This document shows positions 1-12,858 of a stretch of DNA of 64,000 bases, piece after piece; the stretch's first letter is position 1, and every line of letters begins with the position of its first letter. The stretch covers positions 19,605,546 to 19,669,545 of the forward strand of contig CM119267.1 of NCBI GenBank assembly GCA_051294375.1. The letters run 5' to 3'. The notes under the pieces were generated by a model. The model did not search any database. It saw nothing but the letters and a program-made list of their open reading frames with translations, and was not told the origin of the DNA. The DNA comes from Paraspadella gotoi. Lineage: Eukaryota; Chaetognatha. The position numbers and the translations under genes are program-made.

Positions 1-340
1 AAGAGAGAGAGAGACATTGTTCACTTTCGCCGAATCCCTCCGTTGGGAAAAAGGAAAGGCCCGAATAAGGAGCAAAAAAAAATGGGGGGGAAAAAGTTTA
101 TTGGAGTGAGAAGTCGATGATAGGAACGAGGTGAGTTACATCGCGACTGGGGTAAGGTTCGGGGTGACGGACCGAGAATGAAGCAACAGGGTAAGGATTA
201 GCAGTGGAGGATTTTAGGCAATTATCAAACATTAAATTAAGACGAAAAAAATGAATACTATTCGTGTCGAGTGGAGATTCTTAAGTATCGTAAGTATCCT
301 AAGTATCCTAAGTATCCTAAGTATCATAAGTTTTCCTGAG
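1..340. repeat. composite repeat unit, copy 1 (GA tract, ~230-bp unique core, AAGTATCCT array)
   Basis: The segment starts in a GA microsatellite, continues through a core with the landmarks ACATTGTTC, CGAATCCCTCCG and GAATAAGGAGC, and ends in several copies of AAGTATCCT (about 286-338). The same order recurs in direct orientation at 10556-10930 with scattered one-base differences. No protein coding is evident. Confidence 0.7.
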
Positions 341-2144
341 AAGCCGGTAGAAGAGAGACGGGAACGAGAGAGAAGGCAGAAGCAGTAAAGAAGAGAAGAG
401 AAGAGGGCAGCAAAGGAGGGACCGAAGAAAGGGACAAGGACAGTCTTATAAGAATAGAACTCGAGCCTGCCCTTCGATGATGTCGCGTCTCCATAGGTAA
501 TAAACACGTTTATCTCGGTGCCGCAATCTGGACTACCAGATAGGACTTGGATAACCGGGCCGATGATAGACCGAATATGTGAGTGCGCAATGAAGTAAGC
601 CAATGGGAATTTGAGTGCGGAATGATAACCAAATGATCGATTCTTATGATTACCAAATGATTGATGTGGATAATAGACCAAAAGGTTGAATGCAATGATA
701 GTCATTCATATGTATGTGATGATAATCTTTGTTGATAAGAATGGACATAGTCATGTCATTGATGCGATGATAGTCATTCATTGAACTTCAATGAAAATTA
801 CTATCCAATCATGAAATAGAAACAAGAGGCATAATGCGTGTAATGAGTGAAGAGAGATTGAAAGAGAGTGAGCAAGAAAGTGAATAGAATCCACACGAAA
901 ATCTCGGATGTAATTTGGGATTTTGCATTGAGAAAGGAGAATCGCCGGAAGTATAATGGCGATAATTAAACAGGCTTTTTGGAAAAGGAAAGCGGTGGAG
1001 AAACTAACTCAATAGATGCCCACAAATTTGGTGGTGTTAAACAAAAACTGTGTAATCACGCAAGAGAATCGTAGCGCGCAGAGAGAGGACGGGGCGAGAG
1101 AGACGAAAGAGGGAAGGAAGACAAGGCACCGCGAGGAGAAAGAAGGAGCCAATTAGTCGGCCTGGCGACAGAAGCAGCTGACAGGACAGTTCCCACCTGG
1201 CAAGGAGCGCTTGGTTGGAAACGCGGCCTTGCTTTTGAGCACGGTTGGTAGAAAAGGCACAGGCGCTTCACAATTCTGTCGCTTCGAAAAGATAGGGCTT
1301 GGGTTTTACAAGACTAAACAATATGTTATTCCGGGGTCGCGCCCGCTGAAGAATTGTTAAGGGGGCTCATCATGACAGCAGAACGGAGAACAGTAATCCG
1401 ATTATTTTTGTTTAAATTTAAACAAAGCGTACGGTATCTGTGGTTAAATGAATTAAAAACGTTGTAGACTAAAAACTTAACCAACAAAAGGACAGTAATT
1501 CGAGCGAGCAAATTGGACAACTTGGATGACTTGTTTTGAGTTAAACGTTAGATAATTAAAACATCGTTCCAGCCCTATCTCATCAGTCTCCATGTCTAAT
1601 TTTTTTTGTTAATTGATCGGCTGGCTTCTGTATATGAATTTTTTAACGTTTGTTCCAACTGTAAAAACAATTTGTTTTCTCTGACATCGTAAGTTTTTGC
1701 ATTAATTTAAAAAATCTTTGGGAGTATTTATAACATCTAATGTTGCATAATTGGAGGTATCTTGGACGGATATTTTTAAGAAATGGAAAAAATAAAAAAA
1801 ATATTTTAGGAAACTTACATATTATAGAGATGAAATATTAATTAAGATAGGGCAATCTAGGTACATTAAAGGAACCATAATAGACAACAATTGACAGATA
1901 CTGGGGAAAGCAAGAGGAGGGATGAAGTGGATATACTGCAATTACTTTTCTTATAGCATTCAAACAGAGGTTCCAGGCATACGACAGCTTTGTGTGCTAA
2001 TGGATAGGGGGAAGGAAGATCGAGAAGGAAAGAGCAAAAAAGTTATTGGGGTGGAGTGAAGTGGTGAGCGGCCCTGTTGTGCGCTATAAATGCACTGATA
2101 AGGATTTAAGGGTAATACAATGCGACGGCACACTTCCTGCCCTT
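341..2144. other. non-coding stretch, no gene seen
   Basis: A/T-rich and GA-rich sequence with frequent stops in all frames. The short open frames lack splice signals, family resemblance and coding-like third-base use. A GA-rich block lies near 1075-1145. I see no RNA gene. Confidence 0.6.
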
Positions 2145-3599
2145 TGTGTCCCCACCTTACGTATGGCTTCAATAGTGTAGTGGTTAAATTCGAGGGTGGT
2201 TGCGAGGCGTGTACATGGAAATTTTCTGCTGTCCACCGCCTTACTATGGCTTCATAGTTGCTAGTGGTTTACAGGTGGGTAGCCCCGGAGGGCTGTAGAA
2301 ATTTTCTGACCTGTACACTGTACTGTATGGCGTTTACAACTGAAGTGTATGTGGTTACATGAGATGTGGGGCTGAAGCCGGAGGCGCTGTGATGATATGT
2401 TTTCTGCCATGTCCAGCCTTAACTATGGGGCTTCAATAGGGTGGTAGTGTGTTCATTACAGGTGGGTAAGCGAGGAGGCTCACGTATGGAAATTTTCTGT
2501 GTCCCGCTTGACCTGCTGCACATGGCTTCTAGTGTATTGGTTAGCAGGGGTGTAGTCGAGCTGTAATGTAAATTTTCTGCTGGTCACTCTATGGTTATTG
2601 CTTGACTAATGTGCTTGTATAGGTGAGTATGTTAGGTGTACAGAGTGGGCCCTGAGCGAGGCTTGTTGGTAATGATATTTTTTCTTGCTGTCCACCTTAC
2701 TCATTGTCGGTGCTGTCGATTGAGTGTATAGTGGTTACAGGTGGGGTAGCGAGGCTGCTATGAAATTTTCTGGCTGAGTCCAGGTCGCGTGTACTATGGC
2801 GCTTCATAGTGTTATGGTAGGTTGACAGAGGTGGGGTAGCGAGGCTGTATGAATTTTCTGCGCTGGTCCACGTTACTGATGGGGCTATCATAGTGTAGAA
2901 TAGTGGTCACAGGGTGGGTAGCAGAGGCTTGTATGAAATTTTTTCTGCGCTGTCCGACCGCGCTTACTATGACTGGTCATAGTGCTAGTGGAGTTACTAG
3001 GTGGGTGTAGCAGGCTAGTATGAAATTTTTTTCTGCTTCCCACCTTATCATGGCGCGCATTCATAATTAGATGGTAGTGGTTAAGTGGGTAGCGAGGCTG
3101 TAGTGAAGATTTTGCTGCTGTCGCCACACTTACTATGGTTCGATAGTGTAAGGTGGGTTACAGGATGGGTTAGCGAAGGGTTTGCCTTCTGTGTTTTTCT
3201 TATTTCCTGGTATGAAATTTTTCTGCTGTCCACCTTACTATGGCTTCATAGTGTAAGTGGTTAGCAGGTGGGCTAGCGAGGGCCTGTAATGAAATTTTCT
3301 GCTGTCCACCTTACTACTGGCTATACGTCGAATAGTGTAGCTGGTGTCAGAGTTGGGGGTGCGAGGCTGTATGGAAATTTTCTGCTGTCGCACTTAGCTC
3401 GATGGGCGTTTCATAGTGTAGTGGTTACAGGGTTGGCGTATTAGCGATGGGCTAAGGTATGGATGTTTCTCGAATGTTCCACCTTAGCTGCATGGGCTTC
3501 ACTAGTGTAAGCTGGGTGTACAGGTTGGCGGTAGCGAGGCGCTGTAAAGTGAAATTTTCTGCTGTTCCACCTTACTGATGGGGCTTCCAAGTAGTGTGG

Positions 3600-3895
3600 C
3601 ATCACCCGTGTGTTTAACCAATAAGGGTAGGACTAGTTTCCACCGAACCCTGGTTACATCGGAGGGCTTCCGAGTTTTAGGAGAGAATTTTATTCACGGG
3701 TTTCAGAGCACAGATGGCAACGGCATTCTTTCCTCTGGGACTACTATGTCGCTCATATCCATCGGTTAGATTGGCTGGTAACCACGAAAGAATTGGCGGG
3801 CGTGGGTAGGCTTTCGGACGGTTCTTGTCCGGGGTTCAAAAGCGGAGTCACCTGAAGAGTATTTCTGGTCGCGGCTCAGCGGTCCTTCAATTCTC
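3600..3895. other. non-satellite insertion inside the 70-bp array
   Basis: The satellite stops at about 3600 and resumes at CCACCTTAACTGATGGCTTC near 3900. The insert has ordinary mixed composition and none of the satellite landmarks. A 63-codon open frame (3578-3769) is not recognisable as a protein. The insert could be real or a mis-joined read segment. Confidence 0.5.
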
Positions 3896-4239
3896 GGGCC
3901 CACCTTAACTGATGGCTTCAGTAGTGTATGTGGTTTACAGGTGGAGTGCGAGGCTGTATGTAAATTTTTCTGCTGTCTCCTACCCTTTACTGATGAGGCT
4001 TCACATAGTGTATGTGGTTTTACAGGTGGGCGTAGCCGAGGCTCGTGACTTGATTTTCTGGCTGTCCACCTTACTATGGGCTATCAGTGGGTGTAGGTTA
4101 CAGGTGGGCTAGCGGGCTAGGTATGGGAACTGAGGAGAACAAGATAAAATTTTTTTCTGCTGGTCCACATTGAAATAAAGCGATTTGAAACACAATGTAT
4201 TCCATATTTGGGCTTCATAAGATTGTACTTTGTGCGATT

Positions 4240-5265
4240 TTCTACGGTTTACCAGGTGGGGTCATGTTCAGACGTGGAGCTTATATGAAAAGTTGGGTTA
4301 TCCGGCCTGAGGGTCGATCTGTCATACGAGGAAAATAAAAGTGAAAGAGTCCTTAGGATTGGGAAAGCTAGCACCGATTTCCTGGTGGTATAACTAATGG
4401 CTTCAGTAGTGTAGTGGTTACAGCGTGGCGTAATATTTTCGTTATTGGCTATGTGAGAGCTAGAGACGTTAAAGGGAGGGGACATATAATGTATTTCGCG
4501 TAGATTCAATACAGGATCTGTCCAGGAACCACTGGGATAATTTATAATATAGGACCTGTTTTCTCAAGATCGATACGGATAGGCGCCACCAACGGCCCAT
4601 TCGCTCTCCTTCCCATCAGCTGTTAATGAGGGAGTTCGGCCGCTCGGTTTATCCTTAGAGGGCGGGGGCCTGGTAAGGCGGAGAGAGCGCCGGCACGTGG
4701 AGGGTAAGGGCTAGGGAACCGAATTAACCCTTTCTCGCTCGTACCTGGCTGTCCCGGCTTGACCGCAGCCTCTTTGACTGCCTCGAACCGGAGGAGGAAT
4801 CTGGGACGGATCAACTACGCTCGCTCACGTGTGGGTCTCGGTAATCGGCGAAGGAGGTCGGTAGTGTGTCTCCTGGCTGGCTGCTGTAAGCGAGGCTTGT
4901 AGCGAATTTTTCTGCTGTCGGGGCGCACGCGCGGTTCACTGGATGGCTGGTCAGAGGTGTAGTGCGGTTTCACAGTGGTGGGATGATTAGTGGAGTAGCA
5001 AGGAGATCAGGCTGTATGAAACTTCGGGTGTCGTGACGGAGGAGCTTTTTTCTGTCTCTTTTTCAATATCCCTTTTCCCTTTGGACTGAAAGGAGGAGGA
5101 GAGGACTTTAGCTAGAAGAGAGAGACGATAGGAGAGAGGAGAGGAGGAGGGAGAGACCTTTCATAGATGTGGAAGAAGATGAGAGGTAGAGGTTAACACA
5201 GCAAGAGGGGGTGAGGGCGAGGGGGAACACCTGCATCAGTGAAAAAAAATATTCTGGTGCTCGTC
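4240..5265. other. mixed foreign segments within the satellite array
   Basis: Only short satellite fragments survive here (for example near 4390-4425 and 4890-5010). The rest is unrelated sequence, including a GGA/GAG purine run at 5090-5150. No gene is recognisable. Confidence 0.45.
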
Positions 5266-8200
5266 CAACACCTTGACTATGGAGCTTCATAAAGTGTAAG
5301 CGTGGGTTACAAGTGTGGGTAAGGGAGGCTGTATTGAAATTTTTCTGCTGTACCACCGTTACTATGGGCTTTTCATAGTGTGAGGTCACTGGTTACAGGT
5401 GGGCGTAAGCCGGGGCTGGTATGAATTTTTCTGCTGTCCACCTTACTATGGCTTCCATAGTGTAGTGGTTACAGGTGGGTAGCGAGGCTGTAGTGAAATT
5501 TCTATGCTGAGTCCGCACCTGTTACTATCGGCTTCAGTAGTGTAAGGTGGTTTTACAGGTGGGTCACACCGGGAGGGCTGTATGAAATATTTTCTTGCTG
5601 GTCCACCTTAACTATGAGCATTCATAGTGTAGTGGTTACACGGTGGGTAGCGAGGCTTGTAATGGAAATTCTTTCTGGGCGTCCACCTTACTATGGCTTC
5701 TCGTGTAGTGGTTACAGTGGGTAGCGAGCTGTAATGAATTTTCTGCTGTCACTTACTTGGCCTTCAATAGTGTGAGTGGTTACAGGTGGTGTTCTAGCCG
5801 AGAAGGCTGTAATGAAAAGGGATTTTCTGCCTCGTCCCCTTACATAAATAGCTTCATCAGTGTCACGTGGTGTACACCACTGGGTGCGAGGCTAGTAGTG
5901 ATTTTTTCTGCCTGTCACAGCCGCTTACTGATGGAGGGCTTATCATAGTGGTAGCTGGTTGAACACGGTGGGTAAGCGAGGGCTGTAATAGAAATTTTAT
6001 GACGGGTTCACAAACGGCTTATAAACTAGGATGGCCTTCAATGAGGTGTATTGTGGTTACCAGATGGGTAGCGAGGCTGTATGAATTTATCGCTGTCCAC
6101 CTTACTATGGCTTCATAGTGTAGTGGTTACAGGTGGGTAGGCAGAAGGGGCTGTAATGAAAGGGTTTTTCTGGCTAGTCACAACCTTACCTAATGGCTTC
6201 GGATAGAGTGTAGTGGTTACAAAGGCGGGGGGGCTGAAGCAGAAGGCTAGTAGTGAAATATTCTGCTGAAACCACCTTACTATGGCTTCATAGTCGTAGT
6301 TGGTTACAAGAGTGAGCGTAGACGAGGGGCGGTGAGAGATTTTTCTGCTGTCTCATCCTTACTAATGGCTTCATAGTGTAGTGGTTTAACAGGTGGGTAG
6401 CGAGCTGTATCGAAATTCTTCTCGCTGTCCACCTTAACTATGGCTGTCATAGTGTAGTGGTTACCAGGTGGGTAGGCAGAGGCTGTATGAGAATTTGTCT
6501 GCTGTCCACGCTTACTGATGGCTTCAATATGCGTGTCAAGTGGTTACAGGGTGGGAGCGAGGCTGTGGAATTTTCTGCTGTCCACCTTCTATGGCTTCAA
6601 TAGTGTAGTGGTTACAGGTGGTAGCGACGGGCGTATGACAATTTTCTGCTGTCAACTTACCTATGGCTTCATAGTGATACGTGGTTACAGGTATGGGGCG
6701 TAGCGAGGCTGTAATGAAATTTCTGCTGTCGTTCACCTTACATATGGCTTCAATTAGTGTCAAGTGGTTACACGTGGGGCTAGCGGAGGCTGTATGAAAT
6801 TTTTCTGCTGTCGCACCCTTACTTATGGCTTCATAGTGTAGTTGGTTAGCAGGTGGGTAGCGGGCGTAATGAAATTTTCTGACTGTCCAGCCTTACTATG
6901 GCTTCATATGTAGTGGTTACAGCGTGGTGCGAGGGGCTGTAACTGAATTTTTCTTGCTGTCCACAGCTTAAAATATGGGCTTCAATAGTGTAGTTTTGGT
7001 TGAACCAGTTTTAGGGTGGGCGGGTAGCCGAGGCTGTAATGAAATTTTCTGCTGTCCACCTTACTATGTTGCTTCATGAGTGTAGTGGTTACAGGTTGGG
7101 TGCGAGCTGTATGAAATTTTTCTGCTGTCCCCATCTTCGCTATGCGACTTCATAGAGCTGTAGTGGTTACAAAGGTGGGAAAGCGAAGGGCGGCTATGAA
7201 ATTTTCTGCTGTCACACCTTACTATGGCCGTCTAAATAAGTGTAATGTAGGTTACAGGTGGGTTGCGACGGCTGGGTATGAAATAACTTCTATGGTCTGC
7301 TGTCACCACTTAACTTAGGACTATGGCTTCATAGTGTAGTGGGTTACAGGTGGGTAGCGGGAGGGCTGTATGAAATTTTCCTGCTGTCCACCTTACTATG
7401 GCTTCATAGTGTAGTGGTTTCACAGGTGGGCTACGCGAGCGCCTCGTATGAAATTTTCTTTTTCTGCTGTTCCACCATTACTATGGCTGTCATACGGTAG
7501 TAACGGTGGTACAGGGTGGTTTAGCGAGGCTGTAGTGGACAATCTCTTTCTGCTGTCCACCTTACTATGGCTTTTCATAGTGTAGTAGGTTACAAGTGTG
7601 GGTAGCGACCGCTTAGTATGAATTTTCTCTCTCCATTGGCTGTCCCACGCTTACTACTTGGCTTCCATAGTGTGTGGTTGACAGGTGTGGCGTAGCCTTC
7701 CCGAGGCCGTCGTATGAAATTTTACTGACTTGTCCACTACTAATGGTTTCATAGTGTACTATTGTCGGTTCAGGTGGGTAGCGCAAGGCTGTAATGGAAA
7801 ATTTTCTGCTGTCCACCTTACTATGGCTTCATAGTGTACTCGTTTCGCGTTATCTCAGGTGGGTCCACGCGTCAGGCTGTGAGTGCACATTTTCTAGCTG
7901 TGCCCACTTGGCGACGATAAGAGATATGGGCTATCGATAGTGTAGATGGGTAGGACGAAGGAGTATGGGGGTTAGGCCAGAGCCTAGGTATGAGGGAAAA
8001 TGTTTAGCGCTGATCCACATTTACTGAATGGGCTCTACATAGTGGTAGTCGGTCAGAGAGGTGGGTAGACGGGAGGCTGTAATAGGAAATTTTCAGTGCT
8101 GTCCTCCACTTATCTATGGCTTCATAGTGTAGGTGGTTACAGGTGGGTAAAGGTGCGAGGTCTTATGAAATTGGATTACTGGGAGCTTGGTCACAAGCAG

Positions 8201-9017
8201 AGAGACTACTAAAGGTGGACATGCTTCATAGTTTGCTGAGTAAAGTTCAGGTGGGTAAAGCGAGGTCTTGTATTGAAATTTCTCTGAGCTGTCACACAGC
8301 TTACATATGGGCTTCATAAGTGTTAGGTGGTTTTAACAGGTGGGGGGTAGCTGAGGCATGTATGGTGGAAATCGTTTTTCTGCTGTCCACCTTACTATGC
8401 TTCATATGTAGTGGTTTACAGGTGGGTTACGAGGCCTGTATGAAACTTTTCTGCTGTCCACCTTAATCTAAATGGCCTTTCATAGTGTAAGCTGGTTACA
8501 GGTGCCGGAACAGTAGTACGAGGCTGTATGAAAAATTTATTCTGCTGTCCACCTTTACTATGAGCTTCATGTGTTAAGTGAGTTTTACAGGTTGGGAAAA
8601 TAGAGCGAGGCTGTATGAAATTTTCTGGCTTGTCAAACCACCTTCTCTACCTGACCATGAGCTTTCCATAGTTACACGTGGGCGTTACAGGTGCGCAGCC
8701 TAAGCAACGAGGCGTATGAAAATTCCTCTCCTGCTGTCCCCCACCTTACTATGGCTCCTCACAATGTCATATTGTTGGTTATCACGCCGTGGGATACCGC
8801 GAAGCTGCTAACTGAAACTTCTGCTGTCCACCTTACGTATGGCTTCATAGTGTAGTGGTTACAGGTGAGCCTAGTCTGCACTGGTATAGGTATGAAGATT
8901 CTTCTGTCTTTCCCACCCTCTATATGGCTTTCACTCAAGTGTAGTGTTACAGGTATAGGGTAGGCCCCTGTATGAAATTTTACTACTGTCGCACCTTACT
9001 AACTAAGCTTCATAGTG

Positions 9018-9570
9018 GGTTCCCTCGATCCGCTGTGGGGGAGGAGAACGCAGGACGGACAAAGTAAAGAAAAATAATGGCGGGAAAAAGGGAAAGAAAA
9101 AAATCATTTTTCAATATTTTACGTCACGAAAAACAAAAGAAGAAAAAAGAAAGGTTTCTCTTCGAGTCCCTCGACGCCATTTATATTTCGCCTTAGCGTT
9201 GGCCTCCGCCCTCTGACCAGAATAGACTGCCAGTTTACGCCCAATTCCGGCGACCAGGCCACTCTTCAGCCCATTCCGCCTTTCACAGTCTAAACAGTAG
9301 AACGATAGGCTCTTGATCTATCCTCACCTTTTTTTCCCGAAACCGCCTCCTGACCCTTTTACCAGGACGCGCCCTTTTTCCCCTCCAGCTCCTTCCGCTT
9401 CGCCGATCTTTCCCTTCAGCGGATTCCCTCACTTCAAACTGCCCGCCCTTCCTCATCGCTTCAAATTTTTCGTCCCTTCCCCTTCCGTCCCCATCCACAA
9501 AACCAATTTGTTATTTAAGTTCGTTCGAGACGGCGAATGGGACCATTTAAAACTCTGGTATGTTTAATTG
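9018..9570. repeat. inverted duplication, left arm
   Basis: Read on the minus strand this segment matches 13690-14260 read forward. Shared landmarks include the pairs AATAATGGCGGGAAAAAGGG / CCCTTTTCCCGCCATTATT, GAACGATAGGCTCTTGATC / GATCAAGAGCCTATCGTTC, and GCGTTGGCCTCCGCC / GGCGGAGGCCAACGC. The arms differ by many small indels and diverge near the outer end, where only TCTGGTATGTTT remains shared. The open frame at 9313-9567 is Pro/Phe-rich and not convincing as a gene. Confidence 0.8.
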
Positions 9571-9778
9571 ATATTTCCTAAGAGTGCATTATCACTAAAA
9601 AGTTTATTTACTTTGGTTTAAATCGTTGGATTAGCGTCCATCTTACGGCGTGCTTACTCGCCAATGACTTTAAAGACCTGCATTACTTACTCGTCTCCTT
9701 CCTCTACTCTCTCGTCTATTCCTCTTCCCTCTCTCCCTTCTACTCCGCTGTGTGCAAAGATTACATGGGGAGCAGGGG

Positions 9779-10600
9779 AGAAGAGAGAGAGAGAGCAGAG
9801 AGAGAGAGGAAGAGAGAGAGAGAGAAAGAGAGACGAGAGAGAGAGAGATGAGAGGATCTCTGGAGAGAGAGGGACGAGAGAGAGAATGAAGTGGCGATGG
9901 AGACGATGCTAGAAGAGAGATGAGAGAAGGAGAGAAAGAGAGAGCTAGAAAAATGGATTCTCGAAGCCATTTGCTACTTTTTTCTCGGTCGTTCGTCCCA
10001 CGTTCTACCCGTTCCCTTCCTCTATACTTTTTCGAGCTACTTAGTGATGGTTCTTTCCTTCTTTTTTCTTCTTCTCTCTTTGTTTCCTCGGATCTCGAGA
10101 GAAATGGCTTCAAATTTCCTATGCTCTCTCTCTCTCTCTCTCTACTCTCCTTCTCTCCTCTCTCTTCTCTCTCCTCTCTCTCTCTCTCTCCTCCTCATGT
10201 CATTCGCATCGCATTCGGGCGTAAAAGCAGACCAATTGTTACAACGAATGCCCGGACGTGGAGAATTTTTCAAAGTTTCCATACATTCATTGCTCTCTTT
10301 GCGACTCAAAAACATCCCACAACAAGAGAGAGAGCAGAGAGAGGAAGAGAGAGAGAGAAGGACGGAGAGAGATGAGAGAGGGAGAGAGAGAGAGAGAGAG
10401 AGCAGAAGGATGAGAGAGAAGAGAGAGAGAAAGATGACGAGAAGAAGAGAGAGAGAGAAAGAGGAGAGAGTGAGAGACAGAAGAAGAGAGAGAGGAGAGA
10501 GGAAAGAGAGATAAGAGAGAGAAAGAGAGATGAGATGCTAGAGAGATGCGAGAGAGAGAGGAAGAGAGAGAGACATTGTTCCACGTTTCGTCGAATCCCT
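9779..10600. repeat. imperfect GA and CT microsatellite cluster
   Basis: Interrupted GA tracts occupy about 9779-9950 and 10325-10570. A CT block lies at about 10120-10192. The long open frames here are Ser/Leu or Arg/Glu dipeptide runs that the microsatellites explain. Confidence 0.9.
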
Positions 10601-10930
10601 CCGTTTGCCCGACAAAAAGGAAAGCGGCCGAATAAGGAGCAAAAAAAAAAAATGTGGGGTAGAAAAAGTTTATTGGAGTGAGAAGTCGATGATAGGACGA
10701 GGTGAGTTACATCGGCGACTGGGGTAAGGTTCGGGGGTTGATCGGTTCCGAGAAGTGAGCAACAGGGTAGTACGGATTAGCAGTGGAGGTTTTAGGCAAT
10801 TATCAAATATTAAATTGAGACGAAAAAAGATCTATTCGTTCGAGTGGAGATTCCAAAGTATCATAAGTATCCTAAGTTATCTAAGTAATCCTAAGTATCC
10901 TAAGTTATAGATCCTAAGTATTCTAATATA
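10556..10930. repeat. composite repeat unit, copy 2
   Basis: This is a second copy of the 1-340 unit in the same orientation: a GA end, the ACATTGTTC core, GAATAAGGAGC, GTTTATTGGAGTGAGAAGTC, then entry into the AAGTATCCT array. Differences from copy 1 are mainly single-base insertions. Confidence 0.75.
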
Positions 10931-12180
10931 GTATCCTAAGTATGCTAAGTATGTCCTAAGTTATCCTAGCTATCATTAAGTATCAAAGTACCTATAAGTA
11001 TTCTAAGTATCCTAAGTATCCTAAGTATTCCTAAGCTATCAACAGTATCCTAAGTATCCTTAAGTATCCCTTAGTATCCTTCAAATATCCTAAGTATCCT
11101 AAGATATCCTAAGTTCTCCTAAGTATCCTAAGTATCCTAAGTATTCCTAGTATCCAAGTATCATAAGGTATTCCTAGTTCATAGTATTCATAAGTATCCT
11201 AAGTATCTAAGCTCATAATATCCAAAGTAATCTAAGTTTCCATAAAGTATTCTAAGTATCCTAAATTCCTAGTTCCTAAGGTATTCCTAACGTCTTCCTC
11301 CTAAGTATCCTAAGTATCCTAAGTTATCTAAGGTGATCATAAGTATTCCTAAGTATCCTAAGTATCAAGTCCTAAAGTATAAGTTCATAAGTATCCTAAG
11401 ATATCCTAAGTATTCCTAAGTATCCTAAGTATCTAAGTATCATAAGTATCTAAGTATCATAAGGTTATCCATAAGTATCCTAGTATCAAAGTACCTAAAG
11501 TATCCTAAGTATCATAAGTTCATATCCTAAGTATCCTAAGTATCTAGTTCACATAAGTATCACAAGTACTAAGTCATACCTAAGATCGCTAAGTATCCTA
11601 AGTTATCCTAAGTATCATGCTAAGTATCTAAGTATCCTAAGTTATCTAAAGTATCTAAGATATCCTAAGTATCCTTAAGTATCCATAAGTATCTCATAAT
11701 AGTATTCCTAAGTATTCATAGTATCCATAAGATTCCTAAGTATCATATACAGTATCCTAAGTACAGTACATAAGTTCCTAAGCTATCTAAGTGATCTAAG
11801 TATCATAAGTATCATCATAAGTATCCTAAGTATCCTAAGTATCCTAAGTATCATAAAGTATCCCTAAGTACCTAAGTATCCATAAGTTATCCTAAGTTTC
11901 CAAAGTATTCTAAGTATCCTAAGTTTCCTAAGCTATCCAAAGGTATCCTTAAGTAGTCCTAAGGTATCATCAATATCATAAGATCCTCAGTATCCTTAAG
12001 TATTCCTAAGTATCATAGTATCCTAAGTATATCATAAGTCTGTATCTACATAAGTGTATCCTAAGATATCCTAAGTATCCTAAAGTATCATAAGTACATA
12101 GATATCTAAGTATCCTAAGTATCCAGTACTAGTATCCTAAGATCTAAGTATCCTAAGTATTCCTAATATTAGATCATATC
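10856..12180. repeat. 9-bp AAGTATCCT minisatellite array
   Basis: About 1.3 kb of AAGTATCCT units, many shortened or with one-base changes (AAGTATCAT, AAGTTCCT). A small outpost of the same repeat lies at 286-338. The array is A/T-rich with stops in all frames and ends shortly before an assembly gap. Confidence 0.92.
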
Positions 12181-12225
12181 GTAAGGAAAAAGACAATAAA
12201 ATTGTCAAACAAATTCTTGAGAATT

Positions 12226-12250
12226 NNNNNNNNNNNNNNNNNNNNNNNNN
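12226..12250. other. assembly gap (25 N)
   Basis: A run of N. It marks a change from noisy repeat sequence on the left to much cleaner sequence on the right. Confidence 0.99.
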
Positions 12251-12253
12251 TCG

Positions 12254-12580
12254 ATGCCAATTGCTTTGCTCCTTGTGTTCAAACGCCAGTCGCAAAACTT
12301 TATTACTTTATTTCATGAAGATTTAGCATTGTTTATTTTACATGAAAACGAAGGCCACGTTGTCCAATTAGCCAATTCGAATCCACTCGAATTTTTTTCT
12401 AATTTCAAAAAATTGATTCATCTCATTTCGTTCGCCATTTTTATCTCGACCAACTCCACCGTCGTATTTATTCCGATCACGGTCGCTCCTTCGCTCCGTG
12501 ACTTTCGAAATCGGCAATATTCCTTGAACGATTGGTCTTTCGAGACATCTGGTTCTATATCGTTATCGTCCAGGTTTTAG
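12254..12580 (+). other. open reading frame directly after the gap, unassigned
   Basis: A 108-codon frame runs from just after the gap. It is rich in Phe, Leu, Ile and Ser, with no motif I recognise and no clear splice donor at its end. A+T richness may explain the lack of stops. It could also be the truncated end of an exon whose remainder lies in the gap. I do not assign a function. Confidence 0.15.
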
Positions 12581-12765
12581 GGCTCTAAATTTTATTTTCA
12601 GGTTTGAACGCAAAGTTTGAGTTGGGGGGAAAAAGTTTTTTTTTATTTGGCCTTTTTTTTTATGGGATTGTTGGGTTTTAGGATTTTGAGTCTGAGACTC
12701 TCAGTGAGAGAATTCGTAGAAAAAAGTTAAATTTAAAGGTCAAGAGGGAAACGGAAAGTCGATTG

Positions 12766-12766
12766 A

Positions 12767-12858
<92 letters not shown>

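Larger units (their letters stand above)
2145..9017. repeat. ~70-bp tandem satellite array (about 90 units of space), interrupted
   Basis: A unit of about 70 bp recurs head to tail. Short landmarks in order are CTATGGCTTCATAG, TAGTGTAGTGGTTA, CAGGTGGGTAGCGAGGC, TGTATGAAATTTTCTGC and TGTCCACCTTAC. Copies at 6070-6140, 7330-7420 and 7800-7840 are nearly clean; most others carry scattered single-base insertions that break reading frames. Foreign, non-satellite segments interrupt the array at about 3600-3895, 4240-4870 and 5020-5260. CTATG-GCTT-CATAG can form a small hairpin. The TAGTGTAGTGGTTA box is identical to the D-arm/A-box region of eukaryotic tRNA-Val, but no B box is visible. Open frames inside the array are chance products of the repeat. 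Confidence 0.9.

Noticed and set aside
3990-4015. CTGATGAGG followed by a possible stem in the satellite, resembling a hammerhead core
   Set aside because: It is a one-base-insertion variant of the satellite text CTATGGCTTC, and no GAAA/GTC part follows.
7800-7880. Satellite units as possible true tRNA-Val genes
   Set aside because: Only the A-box region matches. There is no B box, anticodon arm or acceptor pairing.
2145-9017. CRISPR-like repeat-spacer pattern
   Set aside because: The 70-bp units are contiguous satellite without unique spacers, in an animal genome.
9670-10584. Several long frames rich in Ser/Leu or Arg/Glu
   Set aside because: They are translations of GA and CT microsatellites in different frames and vanish outside the repeats.
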